Position numbers and translations under genes: made by a program. A DNA stretch of 64,000 nucleotides, taken from contig NZ_CP083608.1 in the NCBI RefSeq assembly GCF_020097135.1, forward strand, positions 1-64,000, in the 5' to 3' direction. Position 1 is the first letter of the stretch; each line of letters begins with the position of its first letter. Below, one piece after another: positions 24,609 to 34,112 of this stretch. The DNA comes from Macrococcus armenti (lineage in GTDB: Bacteria; Bacillota; Bacilli; Staphylococcales; Staphylococcaceae). Below the pieces are notes generated by a model that was not told where the DNA came from, did not search any database, and was given only the letters and a program-made list of their open reading frames with translations.

Positions 24609-25496
24609 TTAATGAATATCTCTTTTCTTAAATCTTCCGCCTTTAACTTCGGATACATTACCAATTGCAACAAATGCATTTTCATCGTAATGATTAACGA
24701 TATCTTTAAGCTTAAACTCCTCTAGACGTGTAATGATACAGAAGATAACTTTCTTATCATCGCCTGTATATGCACCTTCACCTTTCAAATATGTTACACC
24801 ACGTCCAAGGCGATCATTAATTGCGCTACCGATCTCTTCATGTTGATCACTAATAATCCATACCGATTTAGATTCATCTAAACCTTGCTGTACGATGTCA
24901 ATTGTTTTAAAAGCGATAAAGTATGCGATAACAGAATACATCGCGGATTCCCATGTAAATACAAACCCTGCGACAGTATATATAAAGAAGTTGATTACCA
25001 TTACAACCTCACCGACAGAAAAAGGTGTTTTATTGTTAATTAATATCGCAAGTATCTCAGTACCATCAAGTGATCCTCCATAGCGAATAACGAGACCAAC
25101 GCCAAGTCCGAGTATGACGCCGCCAAATATTGTTACGAGAAACTTTTCATCTGCAAATGGAGGTACAGGATGTAATAATACTGTTCCGACTGATAATACT
25201 GCAATGGCGTATAAAGTAGAAATCGCAAATGTTTTACCAATCTGTTTATAGCCAAGATAAAAAAATGGAATATTTAATATAAATATAAAAAGTCCGATAG
25301 GAAGCTTTAAAAAGTGGCTGGAGATAATCGATATACCAACGATACCACCGTCCAGTAATTTGTTCGGTACTAAAAAAAGTTCAAGTGCAATCGCCATCAG
25401 TATGGCACCGATTGTGATTAATATAAATCTTTTAAGTTTCTCTTTCAAAGGTAGTTTTTTATGTGATTTTTTATAATTACTTGAAGTCGCCGCCAT
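24609..25496 (-). CDS. YitT-family membrane protein (DUF161/DUF2179)
   Basis: Membrane protein of 295 residues with five hydrophobic segments in the first ~200 residues (YitT/DUF161 pair), then a soluble C-terminal DUF2179 domain (KVIFCIITRLEEFKLKDIV). No biochemical function is established for most members. GGGGAGA precedes the ATG. The GGSLDGTEILAIL motif is typical of the family. Confidence 0.88.
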   Translation of the reverse strand: MAATSSNYKKSHKKLPLKEKLKRFILITIGAILMAIALELFLVPNKLLDGGIVGISIISSHFLKLPIGLFIFILNIPFFYLGYKQIGKTFAISTLYAIAVLSVGTVLLHPVPPFADEKFLVTIFGGVILGLGVGLVIRYGGSLDGTEILAILINNKTPFSVGEVVMVINFFIYTVAGFVFTWESAMYSVIAYFIAFKTIDIVQQGLDESKSVWIISDQHEEIGSAINDRLGRGVTYLKGEGAYTGDDKKVIFCIITRLEEFKLKDIVNHYDENAFVAIGNVSEVKGGRFKKRDIH

Positions 25497-25566
25497 AATG
25501 TCTCCCCAATCGTATAAATATATAAATAATTATACAAAAAAATATAAAAAATTTTTAAAAATATGC

Positions 25567-25596
25567 TTGATATTTATAAAATTGTCATGCTATAAT
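25567..25596 (+). promoter_or_regulatory. Promoter of the tRNA-Glu/tRNA-Asp unit
   Basis: -35 TTGATA (25567-25572), 18-bp spacer and -10 TATAAT (25591-25596), the latter with an upstream TGC extension, about 22 bp before the first tRNA. Confidence 0.75.
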
Positions 25597-25618
25597 CAAT
25601 CTTGTGTTAAAAAAATAT

Positions 25619-25693
25619 GGCCCCTTGGTCAAGCGGTTAAGACACCGCCCTTTCACGGCGGTAACACGGGTTCGAATCCCGTAGGGGTCACCA
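25619..25693 (+). tRNA. tRNA-Glu (anticodon TTC)
   Basis: Full cloverleaf: acceptor GGCCCCT / AGGGGTC, anticodon stem CCGCC / GGCGG with loop CTTTCAC (TTC anticodon), T arm ACGGGTTCGAATCCCGT. CCA is encoded at 25691-25693. Confidence 0.97.
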
Positions 25694-25716
25694 TTTTCAA
25701 TTACATATTTATACAT

Positions 25717-25789
25717 GGTCCCGTGGTGTAGCGGTTAACATGCCTGCCTGTCACGCAGGAGATCGCGGGTTCGATTCCCGTCGGGACCG
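25717..25789 (+). tRNA. tRNA-Asp (anticodon GTC)
   Basis: Acceptor GGTCCCG / CGGGACC with discriminator G, anticodon loop CTGTCAC (GTC), T arm GCGGGTTCGATTCCCGT. CCA is not encoded. It lies 23 bp after tRNA-Glu and shares its promoter. Confidence 0.97.
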
Positions 25790-25795
25790 CTTTTT

Positions 25796-25828
25796 AGAAG
25801 ATACAGTTATGTATCTTCTTTTTTTTAT
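25796..25828 (+). terminator. Terminator after the tRNA pair
   Basis: AGAAGATACA / TGTATCTTCT stem, short loop and an eight-T tail. Confidence 0.9.
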
Positions 25829-25916
25829 GCTAATCGGCAGTATAGAAAAAGATAGTAAACAATGGTAAATTATAAAGTAGGTATTTATGAAATTTTTTAA
25901 GAAATGAGGAAACTAA

Positions 25917-26618
25917 ATGTCGAGAAAAATCGTAGTAGTAGATGATGAAAAACCGATTGCAGATATATTAGAATTTAATTTAAAAAAAGAAGGTTATGAT
26001 GTACATGTAGCTTATGATGGCGATGATGCTGTTGAGCTGATTTATGATATTCAGCCGGATATCGTACTGCTTGATATTATGTTACCAGGTCGTGATGGAA
26101 TGGAAGTATGTCGTGAAGTGCGCAAAAAATATGATATGCCAATCATTATGTTAACAGCAAAAGACTCTGAAATTGATAAAGTATTAGGTCTTGAGTTAGG
26201 TGCGGATGACTATGTAACGAAACCATTCTCAACACGAGAATTAATTGCACGTGTTAAAGCGAATTTAAGACGTCACTACTCTCAGGCACAATCAGAAGAA
26301 AAAGAAGAAACAACAGATATTGTCATTAAAGATATCGTTGTTTATCCAGAAGCGTACTCAATTAAAAAACGCGGTGATGATATTGAACTTACGCATCGTG
26401 AGTTTGAATTATTCCATTACTTAGCGAAACATATCGGTCAGGTTATGACACGCGAACATTTACTTCAGACTGTATGGGGCTATGATTATTTTGGTGATGT
26501 GAGAACAGTAGATGTAACGATTAGACGTTTGAGAGAGAAGATAGAAGATGATCCAAGTCATCCAGAATATATTGTGACACGTCGCGGTGTAGGCTACTTC
26601 TTACAAACTCAGGAGTAA
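25917..26618 (+). CDS. walR: Essential response regulator WalR (YycF)
   Basis: OmpR-family regulator controlling peptidoglycan hydrolases. Receiver domain with phosphoacceptor Asp53 ([11 protein letters not shown]), conserved Asp9/Asp10 and Lys in [10 protein letters not shown]. Winged-helix DNA-binding domain C-terminal ([17 protein letters not shown]). 233 residues. RBS GAGGAA. It heads the walRKHIJ operon; walK starts 4 nt after its stop. Confidence 0.98.
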   Translation: MSRKIVVVDDEKPIADILEFNLKKEGYDVHVAYDGDDAVELIYDIQPDIVLLDIMLPGRDGMEVCREVRKKYDMPIIMLTAKDSEIDKVLGLELGADDYVTKPFSTRELIARVKANLRRHYSQAQSEEKEETTDIVIKDIVVYPEAYSIKKRGDDIELTHREFELFHYLAKHIGQVMTREHLLQTVWGYDYFGDVRTVDVTIRRLREKIEDDPSHPEYIVTRRGVGYFLQTQE

Positions 26619-26622
26619 TGAA

Positions 26623-28461
26623 ATGAAGGCAGTATATAAGAAACTTCAATCATTACATATTAAACTTGTAGTTATCTATGTATTATTAATCATCATAGGT
26701 ATGCAGATTATTGGTTTGTACTTTACGAACAATCTGGAAAAAGAGTTAACGAAAAACTTCAAAACAAATATTAATCAGCAAATTAAATCAATTAACTATG
26801 ATATTCGAAATGTTTATAACGAGAATAAATCATCTCCGAATAAAATTCAAAAAGAAGTTCAGAAAGTTGTCGATGAGTACGCGATTCGAACGAAAATTGA
26901 CACGATTAGATTTATCAATGACTCGGAAATGATTATTGCGATGAGTAATGAATCGAATAAAGATAACATTAACCAGAAAATAAATGATAAACAAATTCAA
27001 AACTCACTATCGCTTGGTAAAACGAATGATCGTATTAAATTACGTGATGATCCTGATGGTAAAGTACGTGTGTGGGTAAAAAACTTTCCGATTAAAGACG
27101 ATAATAAAATATTAGGTGTTATTCATATAGAAGAATCTATTGAACCAGTTTATGCACAGTTAATGAAAATTAACAGTATTTTCATTATCGGAACGGGGTT
27201 ATCTCTACTCATTACAATTATTTTAGGATTCTTTATCGCACGAACAATTACGAAGCCGATTGCAGATATGCGAAATCAGGCGCTTGAAATGTCGAAGGGT
27301 AACTATACAAACCGTGTTAAAGTATACGGAAACGATGAAATTGGTGAGCTTGCGCTTACATTCAATAATTTATCTAAACGTGTACAAGAAGCACAGGCGA
27401 ATACTGAAAGTGAAAAGCGCAGACTCGATTCAGTAATTACGCACATGTCAGATGGCGTTATTGCGACAGATAGACGAGGTCGTGTGCGTATCGTTAATGA
27501 AATGGCACTTAAGATGTTGGATATGAATAAGGATGATGTTGAAGGCCGACATGTTCTAGACGTACTTGCGATCGATGCACATTACTCGCTTGAAGAACTG
27601 CAGGATATTGCAGGCGGTATTATTATCGATATTAACGAAAAAGAAAAATTAATTGTTAGAGCATCGTTTAGCACAATTATTCAGGATACAGGATTTATTA
27701 CAGGTTATATCGCAGTATTACATGATGTTACTGAACAACATCACGTAGAAAACGAACGTCGGGAGTTTGTAGCGAATGTTTCACATGAGTTACGTACACC
27801 GCTTACCTCTATGCGCAGTTATATTGAAGCGCTTGAGGAAGGTGCGTGGAAAGATGAGAATCTTGCACCACAGTTTTTAAGTGTTACACGTGAAGAGACG
27901 GATCGCATGATTCGTTTAGTAAATGACTTATTACAACTTTCTAAAATGGATAACACAGATGACAACTTAAATAAAGAGCTTATCGATTTCAATATGTTTA
28001 TCCATAAAATAATTAATCGATTTGAAATGTCTGAAGGAAAGAATGCGACATTTGTACGCGATATTCCTAAAAACGGAATATTCGTTGAAATTGATCCTGA
28101 TAAAATGACACAAGTGTTCGACAATGTTATTACGAATGCGCTAAAGTATTCTAAAGGACGTAAAAAAGTTGAATTCCACGTGAAACAAAATACGTTATTC
28201 AATCGAATGACAATACAAATTAAAGATAACGGTATTGGAATTCCATTAAATAAAGTAGATAAAATATTTGACCGCTTCTTCCGTGTAGATAAAGCAAGAA
28301 CACGTAAAATGGGTGGTACAGGATTAGGTCTCGCAATTAGTAAAGAAATTATTGAAGCGCATAACGGCAGAATCTGGGCGAATAGTAAGGAAGGGTATGG
28401 CACTTCGGTGTATATAACATTACCTTGCGAAGTGCTGGATGATGGTGATTGGGATGTATAA
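26623..28461 (+). CDS. walK: Sensor histidine kinase WalK (YycG)
   Basis: Membrane kinase phosphorylating WalR. Transmembrane helices at about 14-34 and 183-206 flank an extracellular PAS-like domain; HAMP (about 205-257), cytoplasmic PAS (about 262-370), HisKA with phosphorylated His388 (SHELRTP) and HATPase with N, G1 and G2 boxes follow. 612 residues, full length. The last 8 nt overlap the chosen walH start. A parS-like site lies inside the gene at 28172-28187. Confidence 0.98.
   Translation: MKAVYKKLQSLHIKLVVIYVLLIIIGMQIIGLYFTNNLEKELTKNFKTNINQQIKSINYDIRNVYNENKSSPNKIQKEVQKVVDEYAIRTKIDTIRFINDSEMIIAMSNESNKDNINQKINDKQIQNSLSLGKTNDRIKLRDDPDGKVRVWVKNFPIKDDNKILGVIHIEESIEPVYAQLMKINSIFIIGTGLSLLITIILGFFIARTITKPIADMRNQALEMSKGNYTNRVKVYGNDEIGELALTFNNLSKRVQEAQANTESEKRRLDSVITHMSDGVIATDRRGRVRIVNEMALKMLDMNKDDVEGRHVLDVLAIDAHYSLEELQDIAGGIIIDINEKEKLIVRASFSTIIQDTGFITGYIAVLHDVTEQHHVENERREFVANVSHELRTPLTSMRSYIEALEEGAWKDENLAPQFLSVTREETDRMIRLVNDLLQLSKMDNTDDNLNKELIDFNMFIHKIINRFEMSEGKNATFVRDIPKNGIFVEIDPDKMTQVFDNVITNALKYSKGRKKVEFHVKQNTLFNRMTIQIKDNGIGIPLNKVDKIFDRFFRVDKARTRKMGGTGLGLAISKEIIEAHNGRIWANSKEGYGTSVYITLPCEVLDDGDWDV
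28172..28187 (+). other. parS-like site inside walK
   Basis: AATTCCACGTGAAACA matches the Firmicutes ParB/Spo0J parS 16-mer (TGTTCCACGTGAAACA) at 14 of 16 positions, with the core CACGTG and both inner arms intact. It encodes Glu-Phe-His-Val-Lys-Gln of WalK. Location near oriC fits parS biology. Confidence 0.6.
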
Positions 28462-29767
28462 AAGCATATTTAAAGGGATTACGCTTATAGCACTTGTACT
28501 TATGAGTGTAGTCCTCACTTATAAAATATGGAACTTTAAGCCGAATCTTGCAAACGTTGATAATGCAATTACGAAAAGTTCGACTGCACTCAGTCCGAAA
28601 AATCTTGATAATATTCATAGTGCCTTTTTACCTTACCAAGTTATAAGTTATAAAGAGCATGACATCCAGGGAACTACAGATAAAGAACATTTAATGGAAT
28701 ATATCGATAACTTATCAGGGAAAAAACTCATTTCAATTAATAAGAAACCATTTGATATTAATTATATTTCTAAAGGAATGAGAGAGCAGTTTATTATTCT
28801 TGATTATGCAAATGACATGCCATTATCAATGTATTTAACAGATATTCTCGACAGTACTTTTAAAAATGATGTTAATGAGACATTTAATCGTCTCATTATT
28901 GATAGCCATTCTAAAGAAAACCTTATTCTATATGCTGTAACGAATCAGCAAACAATGATTGCGATCGAAATGAATGCATCAAGTGAGGCCTTTAATTCAT
29001 TCATAAAGTCTAGCGAGAAGTCTATGGAAGATTATGCTAGGATTATTACGAATGCTCAAACAACAAATGAAAAAACAAGCATATACGTACCAGAACAACC
29101 AGCAGAATCAAAGCGTTATAGTTATCTAGCGGATATTATTAATGTAGATGATATAAATAAAGCAGTATTAGGAGATAAGAATAGTATTATAGAGCGAAAA
29201 GATAAAAATGGTACGAAAACTTACAATTCTAATACTGGTATCGTTAAAGTGAATAATAATGAATTGTATAAGTTTAACAATCTATCTGAAGTCAATCATG
29301 CAAAACCGCGTCCATTTATCCACTTAATAAATAGCTTTAATTTTATAAGTGAACATGGTGGATTTACGGATGATTATCGCTATTTTGATATAAAGCAGTC
29401 AGATTCTGCAATCAGTTATCAAATGTTCTTTAAAGGATATCCGGTATTTGATGAAAAGCAACTGAGTGAGATCAATGTAGTGTGGGGAGATAAAGATGTA
29501 TATGAGTATAAACGTGGATTATATTCAACAAGTGTAGCTGTACCATCTACAAAGGATATTGAAAAATTACCATCAGCTGAAGAAGTTCGCTTTAAGCTAG
29601 CATCAAGCAGAGAGTATCAATTTGATAAAGTGTCGAATATGATGGTTGGATTTAAGATGGTTTACTCTGATGAAGATACGATTCAATCTACATTATCATT
29701 CCAACCTGAATGGTTTGTGAAATATAATAACGAATGGAAATTGTATCAGGATGGGAGGCTCGTTTAA
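28454..29767 (+). CDS. walH: WalK regulatory protein WalH (YycH)
   Basis: Membrane-anchored extracellular protein that with WalI modulates WalK activity. One N-terminal membrane helix (about 7-25) is followed by a long external domain of the YycH family. Clear staphylococcal YycH features include [13 protein letters not shown] in the helix and the C-terminal [18 protein letters not shown] use ATG 28454 because other in-frame starts (28439, 28442) would increase overlap with walK without a better ribosome-binding site. The stop overlaps walI (TAATG). Confidence 0.93.
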   Translation: MYKSIFKGITLIALVLMSVVLTYKIWNFKPNLANVDNAITKSSTALSPKNLDNIHSAFLPYQVISYKEHDIQGTTDKEHLMEYIDNLSGKKLISINKKPFDINYISKGMREQFIILDYANDMPLSMYLTDILDSTFKNDVNETFNRLIIDSHSKENLILYAVTNQQTMIAIEMNASSEAFNSFIKSSEKSMEDYARIITNAQTTNEKTSIYVPEQPAESKRYSYLADIINVDDINKAVLGDKNSIIERKDKNGTKTYNSNTGIVKVNNNELYKFNNLSEVNHAKPRPFIHLINSFNFISEHGGFTDDYRYFDIKQSDSAISYQMFFKGYPVFDEKQLSEINVVWGDKDVYEYKRGLYSTSVAVPSTKDIEKLPSAEEVRFKLASSREYQFDKVSNMMVGFKMVYSDEDTIQSTLSFQPEWFVKYNNEWKLYQDGRLV

Positions 29768-30558
29768 TGGATTGGAAACATGCGACTTCTCTTTTTATCT
29801 TTGTATTTCTGATCATTAACATTGCACTTGGATACATTTATTATGAAAAAGTTCAGCGTGCAAATATTGTAGAAGATACGAGTAGTGAAAAACTGGACTT
29901 TAACAAAGAAGGTATTAAATTACCGAAATTACCACCCGTTGATAATGTAGCGATGAATATTGTATCAGGAAAGAGTGCTGGTTTTACTCAGGATGCAGCA
30001 GACTTTGATAAGAAAAGCGAAGAACTGAGCACCGTGACAAAAGTAGAGATTAAACCTGTCATTAAACTTGCATCGATTCAGGAAGATGCTATTATAAAGG
30101 GATTAAAAAGTTACTTAGTCAACTATATTGATAAAGGTAAGGAATATACGTTAAGTGGTATAGACCGAACGAATAAGAAACTTTATTTTGATCAAGTATA
30201 TGGAAAGTACCCGATACTCAACAATGATAAAGCACAGATTGAATTTTCTTATAATGAGAAGAATGAAGTCACCGCCTTTGAGCAAACATACTTAAAAGAC
30301 ATCCAGGAAGGTCTCGGTAAGAATAACGAGAAGAAAAATGTAATACCAGCTAAGGAAGCACTGGAAGTCCTTTACTATCAGACGAAGCTAGAACGTGGAG
30401 ATGAAGTGACAAGCGTGCGTCTTGGATATTATTCAATCGTTCGAGAAGTACGTGGACAAGTATTGAAACCGACTTGGCAGGTGGCTGTACGTAAAAGAGA
30501 TGGTAAGCTGGAAACGTATTATGTAGATGCAGTGAATCCGGAACAACCAATTTTGTAA
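29767..30558 (+). CDS. walI: WalK regulatory protein WalI (YycI)
   Basis: Partner of WalH; both form a membrane complex with WalK. N-terminal helix at about 8-26 (SLFIFVFLIINIALGYIYY) and an external YycI domain with the C-terminal YYVDAVNPEQPIL. ATG 29767 overlaps the walH stop by one base; the longer frame from 29734 lies inside walH. 263 residues. Confidence 0.93.
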   Translation: MDWKHATSLFIFVFLIINIALGYIYYEKVQRANIVEDTSSEKLDFNKEGIKLPKLPPVDNVAMNIVSGKSAGFTQDAADFDKKSEELSTVTKVEIKPVIKLASIQEDAIIKGLKSYLVNYIDKGKEYTLSGIDRTNKKLYFDQVYGKYPILNNDKAQIEFSYNEKNEVTAFEQTYLKDIQEGLGKNNEKKNVIPAKEALEVLYYQTKLERGDEVTSVRLGYYSIVREVRGQVLKPTWQVAVRKRDGKLETYYVDAVNPEQPIL

Positions 30559-30575
30559 GTTAAGTGAGTGATTTT

Positions 30576-31367
30576 ATGATAAATATGTCAGTACTAGCAA
30601 GTGGCAGTACAGGAAATGCAGTTTATGTAGAAAGTGAAAAAGGATCACTTTTAGTAGATGCAGGACTAACAGGTAAAAAAATAGAAGGATTATTTGATCA
30701 GATTGATCGTAAAATTGAGAATTTAAATGGCATTCTCGTGACACATGAACACATCGATCACATTAAAGGACTCGGTGTACTCTCTAGGAAATATAAACTA
30801 CCCGTGTACGCAAATGAGAAAACTTGGGAAAGAATAGAACATGCAGATAAAAACATACCAAGTGATCAGAAATTTATATTTAATCCATATGAAACGAAAA
30901 CAATTGCAGGAATGGACATCGAATCCTTTAATGTTTCACATGATGCAGTAGATCCTCAGTTTTATATCTTTAACAATAACTATAAGAAGTTAACGGTAAT
31001 AACAGATACAGGGTATGTGTCCGACCGAATGAAAGGTATGATTCACGGAAGTGATTGTTACGTGTTTGAGAGTAATCATGACGTGGATATGCTACGTATG
31101 GGAAGATATCCATGGAAGACGAAACAGCGTATATTAAGCGATATGGGACATGTATCGAATGAAGACGCTGCATATGCGATGCGTGATGTCATTACGGGGA
31201 GTACGAAACGTATATATCTATCGCATTTATCTCAGGATAACAATATGAAAGATATTGCACGAATGAGTGTGCAGCAAATATTGAACGCACATGATATCGA
31301 TACGGAGAATGAAGTGTTGATATGTGATACGGATAAAGCGGTAGCGACACCGATTTATGAGATTTAA
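30576..31367 (+). CDS. walJ: Metallo-hydrolase WalJ (YycJ)
   Basis: Metallo-beta-lactamase-fold exonuclease-type protein that closes the wal operon. The metal-binding motif HEHIDHIKG, a later GHVSNEDAA and a SHLSQDNN histidine motif are intact. Start is uncertain: ATG 30576 has GTGAG upstream; GTG 30564 and ATG 30585 are in frame and would change the N-terminus by a few residues. About 263 residues. It is linked to DNA repair and cell division timing in related species. Confidence 0.93.
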   Translation: MINMSVLASGSTGNAVYVESEKGSLLVDAGLTGKKIEGLFDQIDRKIENLNGILVTHEHIDHIKGLGVLSRKYKLPVYANEKTWERIEHADKNIPSDQKFIFNPYETKTIAGMDIESFNVSHDAVDPQFYIFNNNYKKLTVITDTGYVSDRMKGMIHGSDCYVFESNHDVDMLRMGRYPWKTKQRILSDMGHVSNEDAAYAMRDVITGSTKRIYLSHLSQDNNMKDIARMSVQQILNAHDIDTENEVLICDTDKAVATPIYEI

Positions 31368-31376
31368 GTGTTCACA

Positions 31377-31593
31377 TGTGTATAAGTGATACAAATTCAC
31401 AAAATATGTGTATAACTATGGATAAGTGTGTGGGTAAGTGATGAGTTATCCACAAAATCGAAAAGATGTTCGGTAAAACGAGCATCTTTTTTATGTTTAT
31501 GCAGCGTAATTTTACAATTTTTATATGAAAAATTTTGAAAATGTGATTATAATAAGGTTGTGAAATGTGAATATGTGATTAACTTGTGGATAA
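31377..31593. other. Cluster of DnaA-box-like sites between walJ and rlmH
   Basis: Six 9-mers fit TTATNCACA or its complement: TGTGTATAA at 31377-31385 and 31407-31415, TATGGATAA (one mismatch) at 31417-31425, TGTGGGTAA (one mismatch) at 31429-31437, perfect TTATCCACA at 31446-31454 and perfect TGTGGATAA at 31585-31593. This is denser than the visible cluster at oriC. Binding is inferred. Confidence 0.7.
31461..31495 (+). terminator. Terminator after walJ
   Basis: AAAAGATGTTCG / CGAGCATCTTTT stem (one G-T pair) and a T tail, ending the wal operon inside the DnaA-box cluster. Confidence 0.85.
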
Positions 31594-31626
31594 GTAGGAT
31601 AACTTTTATAAAAAGGATGAATAAAC

Positions 31627-32106
31627 ATGAAAATTACAGTTATAACTGTGGGTAAATTGAAAGAAAAGTATTGGAAGATGGCAGTTGATGAGTACGTGAA
31701 GCGATTAGGTGCATATGCGAAAATGGAATTGATTGAAGTGGCGGATGAGAAAGATTCGGATAATATGAGTGAGAAAGATATTGAGATTGCGAAGAAGAAA
31801 GAAGCGGATAGAATACTATCTAAAGTGAAAGATGACAGCTTTGTGTATACGCTGGAGATACTAGGTAAACAACTGGATTCTGTGCAGCTGGCAAAAGAGA
31901 TGGAGCAGAAGATGAATACAGGGAAAAGTCATCTGACGTTTATTATCGGTGGATCAAACGGTCTGCATCAAAGCGTTATGGACCGCTCTAACTTTGCGCT
32001 TTCATTCAGTAAGATGACATTCCCGCATCAGATGATGAAGGTAATATTGTTGGAACAAGTGTATAGAGGGTTTAGGATTATTAGAGGGGAAGCTTATCAC
32101 AAATGA
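31627..32106 (+). CDS. rlmH: 23S rRNA pseudouridine-1915 N3-methyltransferase RlmH (OrfX)
   Basis: SPOUT-class methyltransferase acting on pseudouridine 1915 of helix 69. 159 residues with the C-terminal trefoil knot: [10 protein letters not shown] and [26 protein letters not shown]. In staphylococci and macrococci the last codons are the target of SCC elements; those codons are present here (see next entry). Intact gene. Confidence 0.97.
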   Translation: MKITVITVGKLKEKYWKMAVDEYVKRLGAYAKMELIEVADEKDSDNMSEKDIEIAKKKEADRILSKVKDDSFVYTLEILGKQLDSVQLAKEMEQKMNTGKSHLTFIIGGSNGLHQSVMDRSNFALSFSKMTFPHQMMKVILLEQVYRGFRIIRGEAYHK

Positions 32107-32115
32107 TGCGGTTTT
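32089..32115 (+). other. attB: SCC attachment core at the 3' end of rlmH
   Basis: GAAGCTTATCACAAATGA followed by TGCGGTTTT matches the staphylococcal SCC attachment sequence (GAAGCnTATCAnAAATGA). No second copy was found by eye elsewhere in the window and no ccr gene is present, so whether the following DNA was once SCC-borne is open. Confidence 0.75.
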
Positions 32116-32273
32116 GCTTTTAAGATCAGATTGGAAAGTATGGGTGTTGTCGAATCATTTATTGATTTATTACAGCCATTCGTACATACAAAAAGCCATT
32201 TTATTTTTTCATCAGTTATATAATAGATATGAATAGTAAAATAAATTAAATATTGAAAAAAAGGGAGATAGAA

Positions 32274-33422
32274 ATGCAAAGAAAGAAGATACCTGTGAAA
32301 GTAGAAAGAAGTTTATATGCTGAATCTCTAGGATGTTGTTTAAATCCTAATTGTAGACAGAGAATTGTTAACTATGAGGGAGATATAAGTGAAAAAGCCC
32401 ACATAATTGAATATTCTCAATCACATGATAATAGTTATGAAAATTTAATAATATTATGTCCGAATTGTCATACCCGTTTTGATAGAAATGAAGAATTTAC
32501 AATAGAAGAAATAAAAAGTTGGAAAAAAGTAAGACAAAAAGAGATAAGTAAAATATTAGAAGAAAGATTTTCGAGCTTTGAAGAGTTAGAAAAACAAGTG
32601 AAACCGCTATTACTAGAGAATCAAACAATTTACAATAATTATTATTTAAAAGATAATAAACGGCAATGGGAAAAATTCGAAAATACTATCGTTGTAAATA
32701 ATAATAAAATAAAAAATTTATTAAATAAAAATGAGCATTTATTTGAGGATTATAACAATGGGGATAATACTAATAGAAAAATAGTAAATAGTTTTATCTT
32801 ACATGTTGATGAGTTTCAAAGAACTAGATTAGATGGCGAAAAAGTTCGAGAAGTGTTATATCCTGAAAAATTAAATGCAATATTCGGCATTGAAGAAGAT
32901 TTTCATGAATTTTTCTTGCCATCAGTTGAATCTTTAGAATGTTTGGTTAGTGTATTCTTACAATGTGGAAAATTAGATTACATAGAGTTAGGAGAAGAAA
33001 GACCTTTTATACAATTAAATAAGCTTGGAAAAAACGAAAAAATACACTTAGATAATTTACCAAGATTAAAACAATTGTATTATTCTCATAAGTGTTTTAG
33101 ACAAACAAAGGTTAGACTAAATAGTTTAAATTTTGCTTTAAAATATCTCAATAAGAGTAATATAAAATATAGCTTCAAAGAATTACCTAGTTTAAGAGAA
33201 ATAACTATCAACTCAAATAATATTATTTTTGTATATGAGTATTGTTTGACACAAGAATATTTATTTAGAAATGCGTTTCCACAAGGAACAACAATTGTTA
33301 ATTTGCATAATTGGAATGAAGATAAAAGTATATCGGCAGATGCTAGAGACCTTGCCTCTGATATGGAAATAATATTATTAACTTTAAAAGAGTACTATTC
33401 CTATGTACATAAAATTAAGTGA
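32274..33422 (+). CDS. HNH endonuclease-domain protein, probable defence effector
   Basis: 382-residue protein with an N-terminal HNH nuclease: Cys22/Cys27 (CLNPNC), His43 in AHIIEY, Asn57 in NLIILCPNCH with Cys62, Cys65 and His66. Residues ~75-150 look helical, and the C-terminal ~230 residues match no family I recognise. N-terminal HNH and length recall CBASS Cap5, but I see no SAVED signature. GGGAGATAGAA precedes ATG 32274; a TTG at 32253 is in frame but less likely. The next gene, a nucleotidyltransferase, overlaps by 20 nt. Low-GC, first gene after rlmH. Confidence 0.8.
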   Translation: MQRKKIPVKVERSLYAESLGCCLNPNCRQRIVNYEGDISEKAHIIEYSQSHDNSYENLIILCPNCHTRFDRNEEFTIEEIKSWKKVRQKEISKILEERFSSFEELEKQVKPLLLENQTIYNNYYLKDNKRQWEKFENTIVVNNNKIKNLLNKNEHLFEDYNNGDNTNRKIVNSFILHVDEFQRTRLDGEKVREVLYPEKLNAIFGIEEDFHEFFLPSVESLECLVSVFLQCGKLDYIELGEERPFIQLNKLGKNEKIHLDNLPRLKQLYYSHKCFRQTKVRLNSLNFALKYLNKSNIKYSFKELPSLREITINSNNIIFVYEYCLTQEYLFRNAFPQGTTIVNLHNWNEDKSISADARDLASDMEIILLTLKEYYSYVHKIK

Positions 33423-33708
33423 TATTATAATCAAGAATTTAGAAAAAGAAGTGAATATTTATAAAACATTCAATAAAGTGTATATCTTTGGGTCCTTTTT
33501 AAATAATACAAATCCCTCAAATGATATTGATATATTAATTATTTACAAAGATTATTCAAATGAATTTAGAAATGATTTGAATACATTTAAGCAAAATTTA
33601 TCAAAATTAATAAACTTACCTCTTGATGTAAATGCTCTAAGTGAAAAAGAAGAAAGTGAGTTTAAGTTTATTACAAGATTAAATAATAATTATTTAGAAC
33701 TAAAATAG
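33403..33708 (+). CDS. Minimal nucleotidyltransferase (MNT-type)
   Basis: 101-residue protein with the pol-beta superfamily active site: Gly30-Ser31 (FGSF), Asp41 and Asp43 (NDIDILI), and Asp75 in LPLDVNAL as third metal ligand. All three catalytic acids are present, so it should be active. It overlaps the HNH gene by 20 nt, implying coupled expression. MNT proteins usually pair with HEPN toxins and adenylylate them; here the partner is an HNH protein instead. Function is inferred from context. Confidence 0.8.
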   Translation: MYIKLSDIIIKNLEKEVNIYKTFNKVYIFGSFLNNTNPSNDIDILIIYKDYSNEFRNDLNTFKQNLSKLINLPLDVNALSEKEESEFKFITRLNNNYLELK

Positions 33709-33744
33709 AAGAAATTGTATAATATTAACATTTCTAAATTGTTC

Positions 33745-34008
33745 ATTAAACCTTATTGTAACGGTGTTTTTAGACTATGAAGAAAATCAAGCTGATAGAC
33801 AGCAATCTGAGTATATGTCTAATTGTTAGAAAAACTGGATGTTTTCTTACAGTTTAATGGTATAGAGTTATAGAATACTTCAGGAAAAGTATGTAAAAAA
33901 GTAGCCGAGAAGTTGGTTTTGAAAGAATATAACATTTAATATCATTCGAGAGTAATAAAAGATGATAAAAGTGAATTTTTAGATTGTATAAAAGAAAATA
34001 ATCTTTAG
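33745..34008 (+). pseudogene. Remnant of a RhuM-family protein C-terminus
   Basis: Reading plus-strand frames gives VTVFLDYEENQADRQ (from 33758), then after a frameshift LEKLDVFLQFNGIEL, then a stop, NTSGKVCKKVAEKLVLKEY, a second stop, and a tail ending at 34008. These match the order of motifs in the RhuM family C-terminus (FLDYAE-QA, KLD-FL-FN, GK-S, AE--EY). No intact gene upstream remains. Family assignment is from motif memory and needs a search. Confidence 0.6.
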
Positions 34009-34034
34009 TGATATCAGATTTATGGGTTACATTA

Positions 34035-34092
34035 CTGTGTCTAACCACACGGAAAGAGACGAAAGACATGTCAATTTTTTGACATGTCTTTC
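34035..34092 (+). repeat. Copy 1 of a ~57-bp element ending in a terminator hairpin
   Basis: Begins CTGTGTCTAACCAC, then CGGAAAGAGACG, and ends with hairpin AAAGACATGTC / GACATGTCTTT plus T-rich tail. About 50 of 57 positions match copy 2 at 46057-46113 in the same orientation. Could be the 3' end of a small RNA or an exchanged terminator cassette. Confidence 0.75.
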
Positions 34093-34112
34093 TTAATTTT
34101 TATAGAGAAGTG

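Noticed and set aside
32274-33708. Calling the HNH/nucleotidyltransferase pair a CBASS system
   Set aside because: The nucleotidyltransferase is only 101 residues, far shorter than a CD-NTase, and I see no SAVED signature in the HNH protein.
33854-34069. 71-codon minus-strand frame
   Set aside because: It overlaps the RhuM remnant and terminator element, has no convincing ribosome-binding site and no family likeness.
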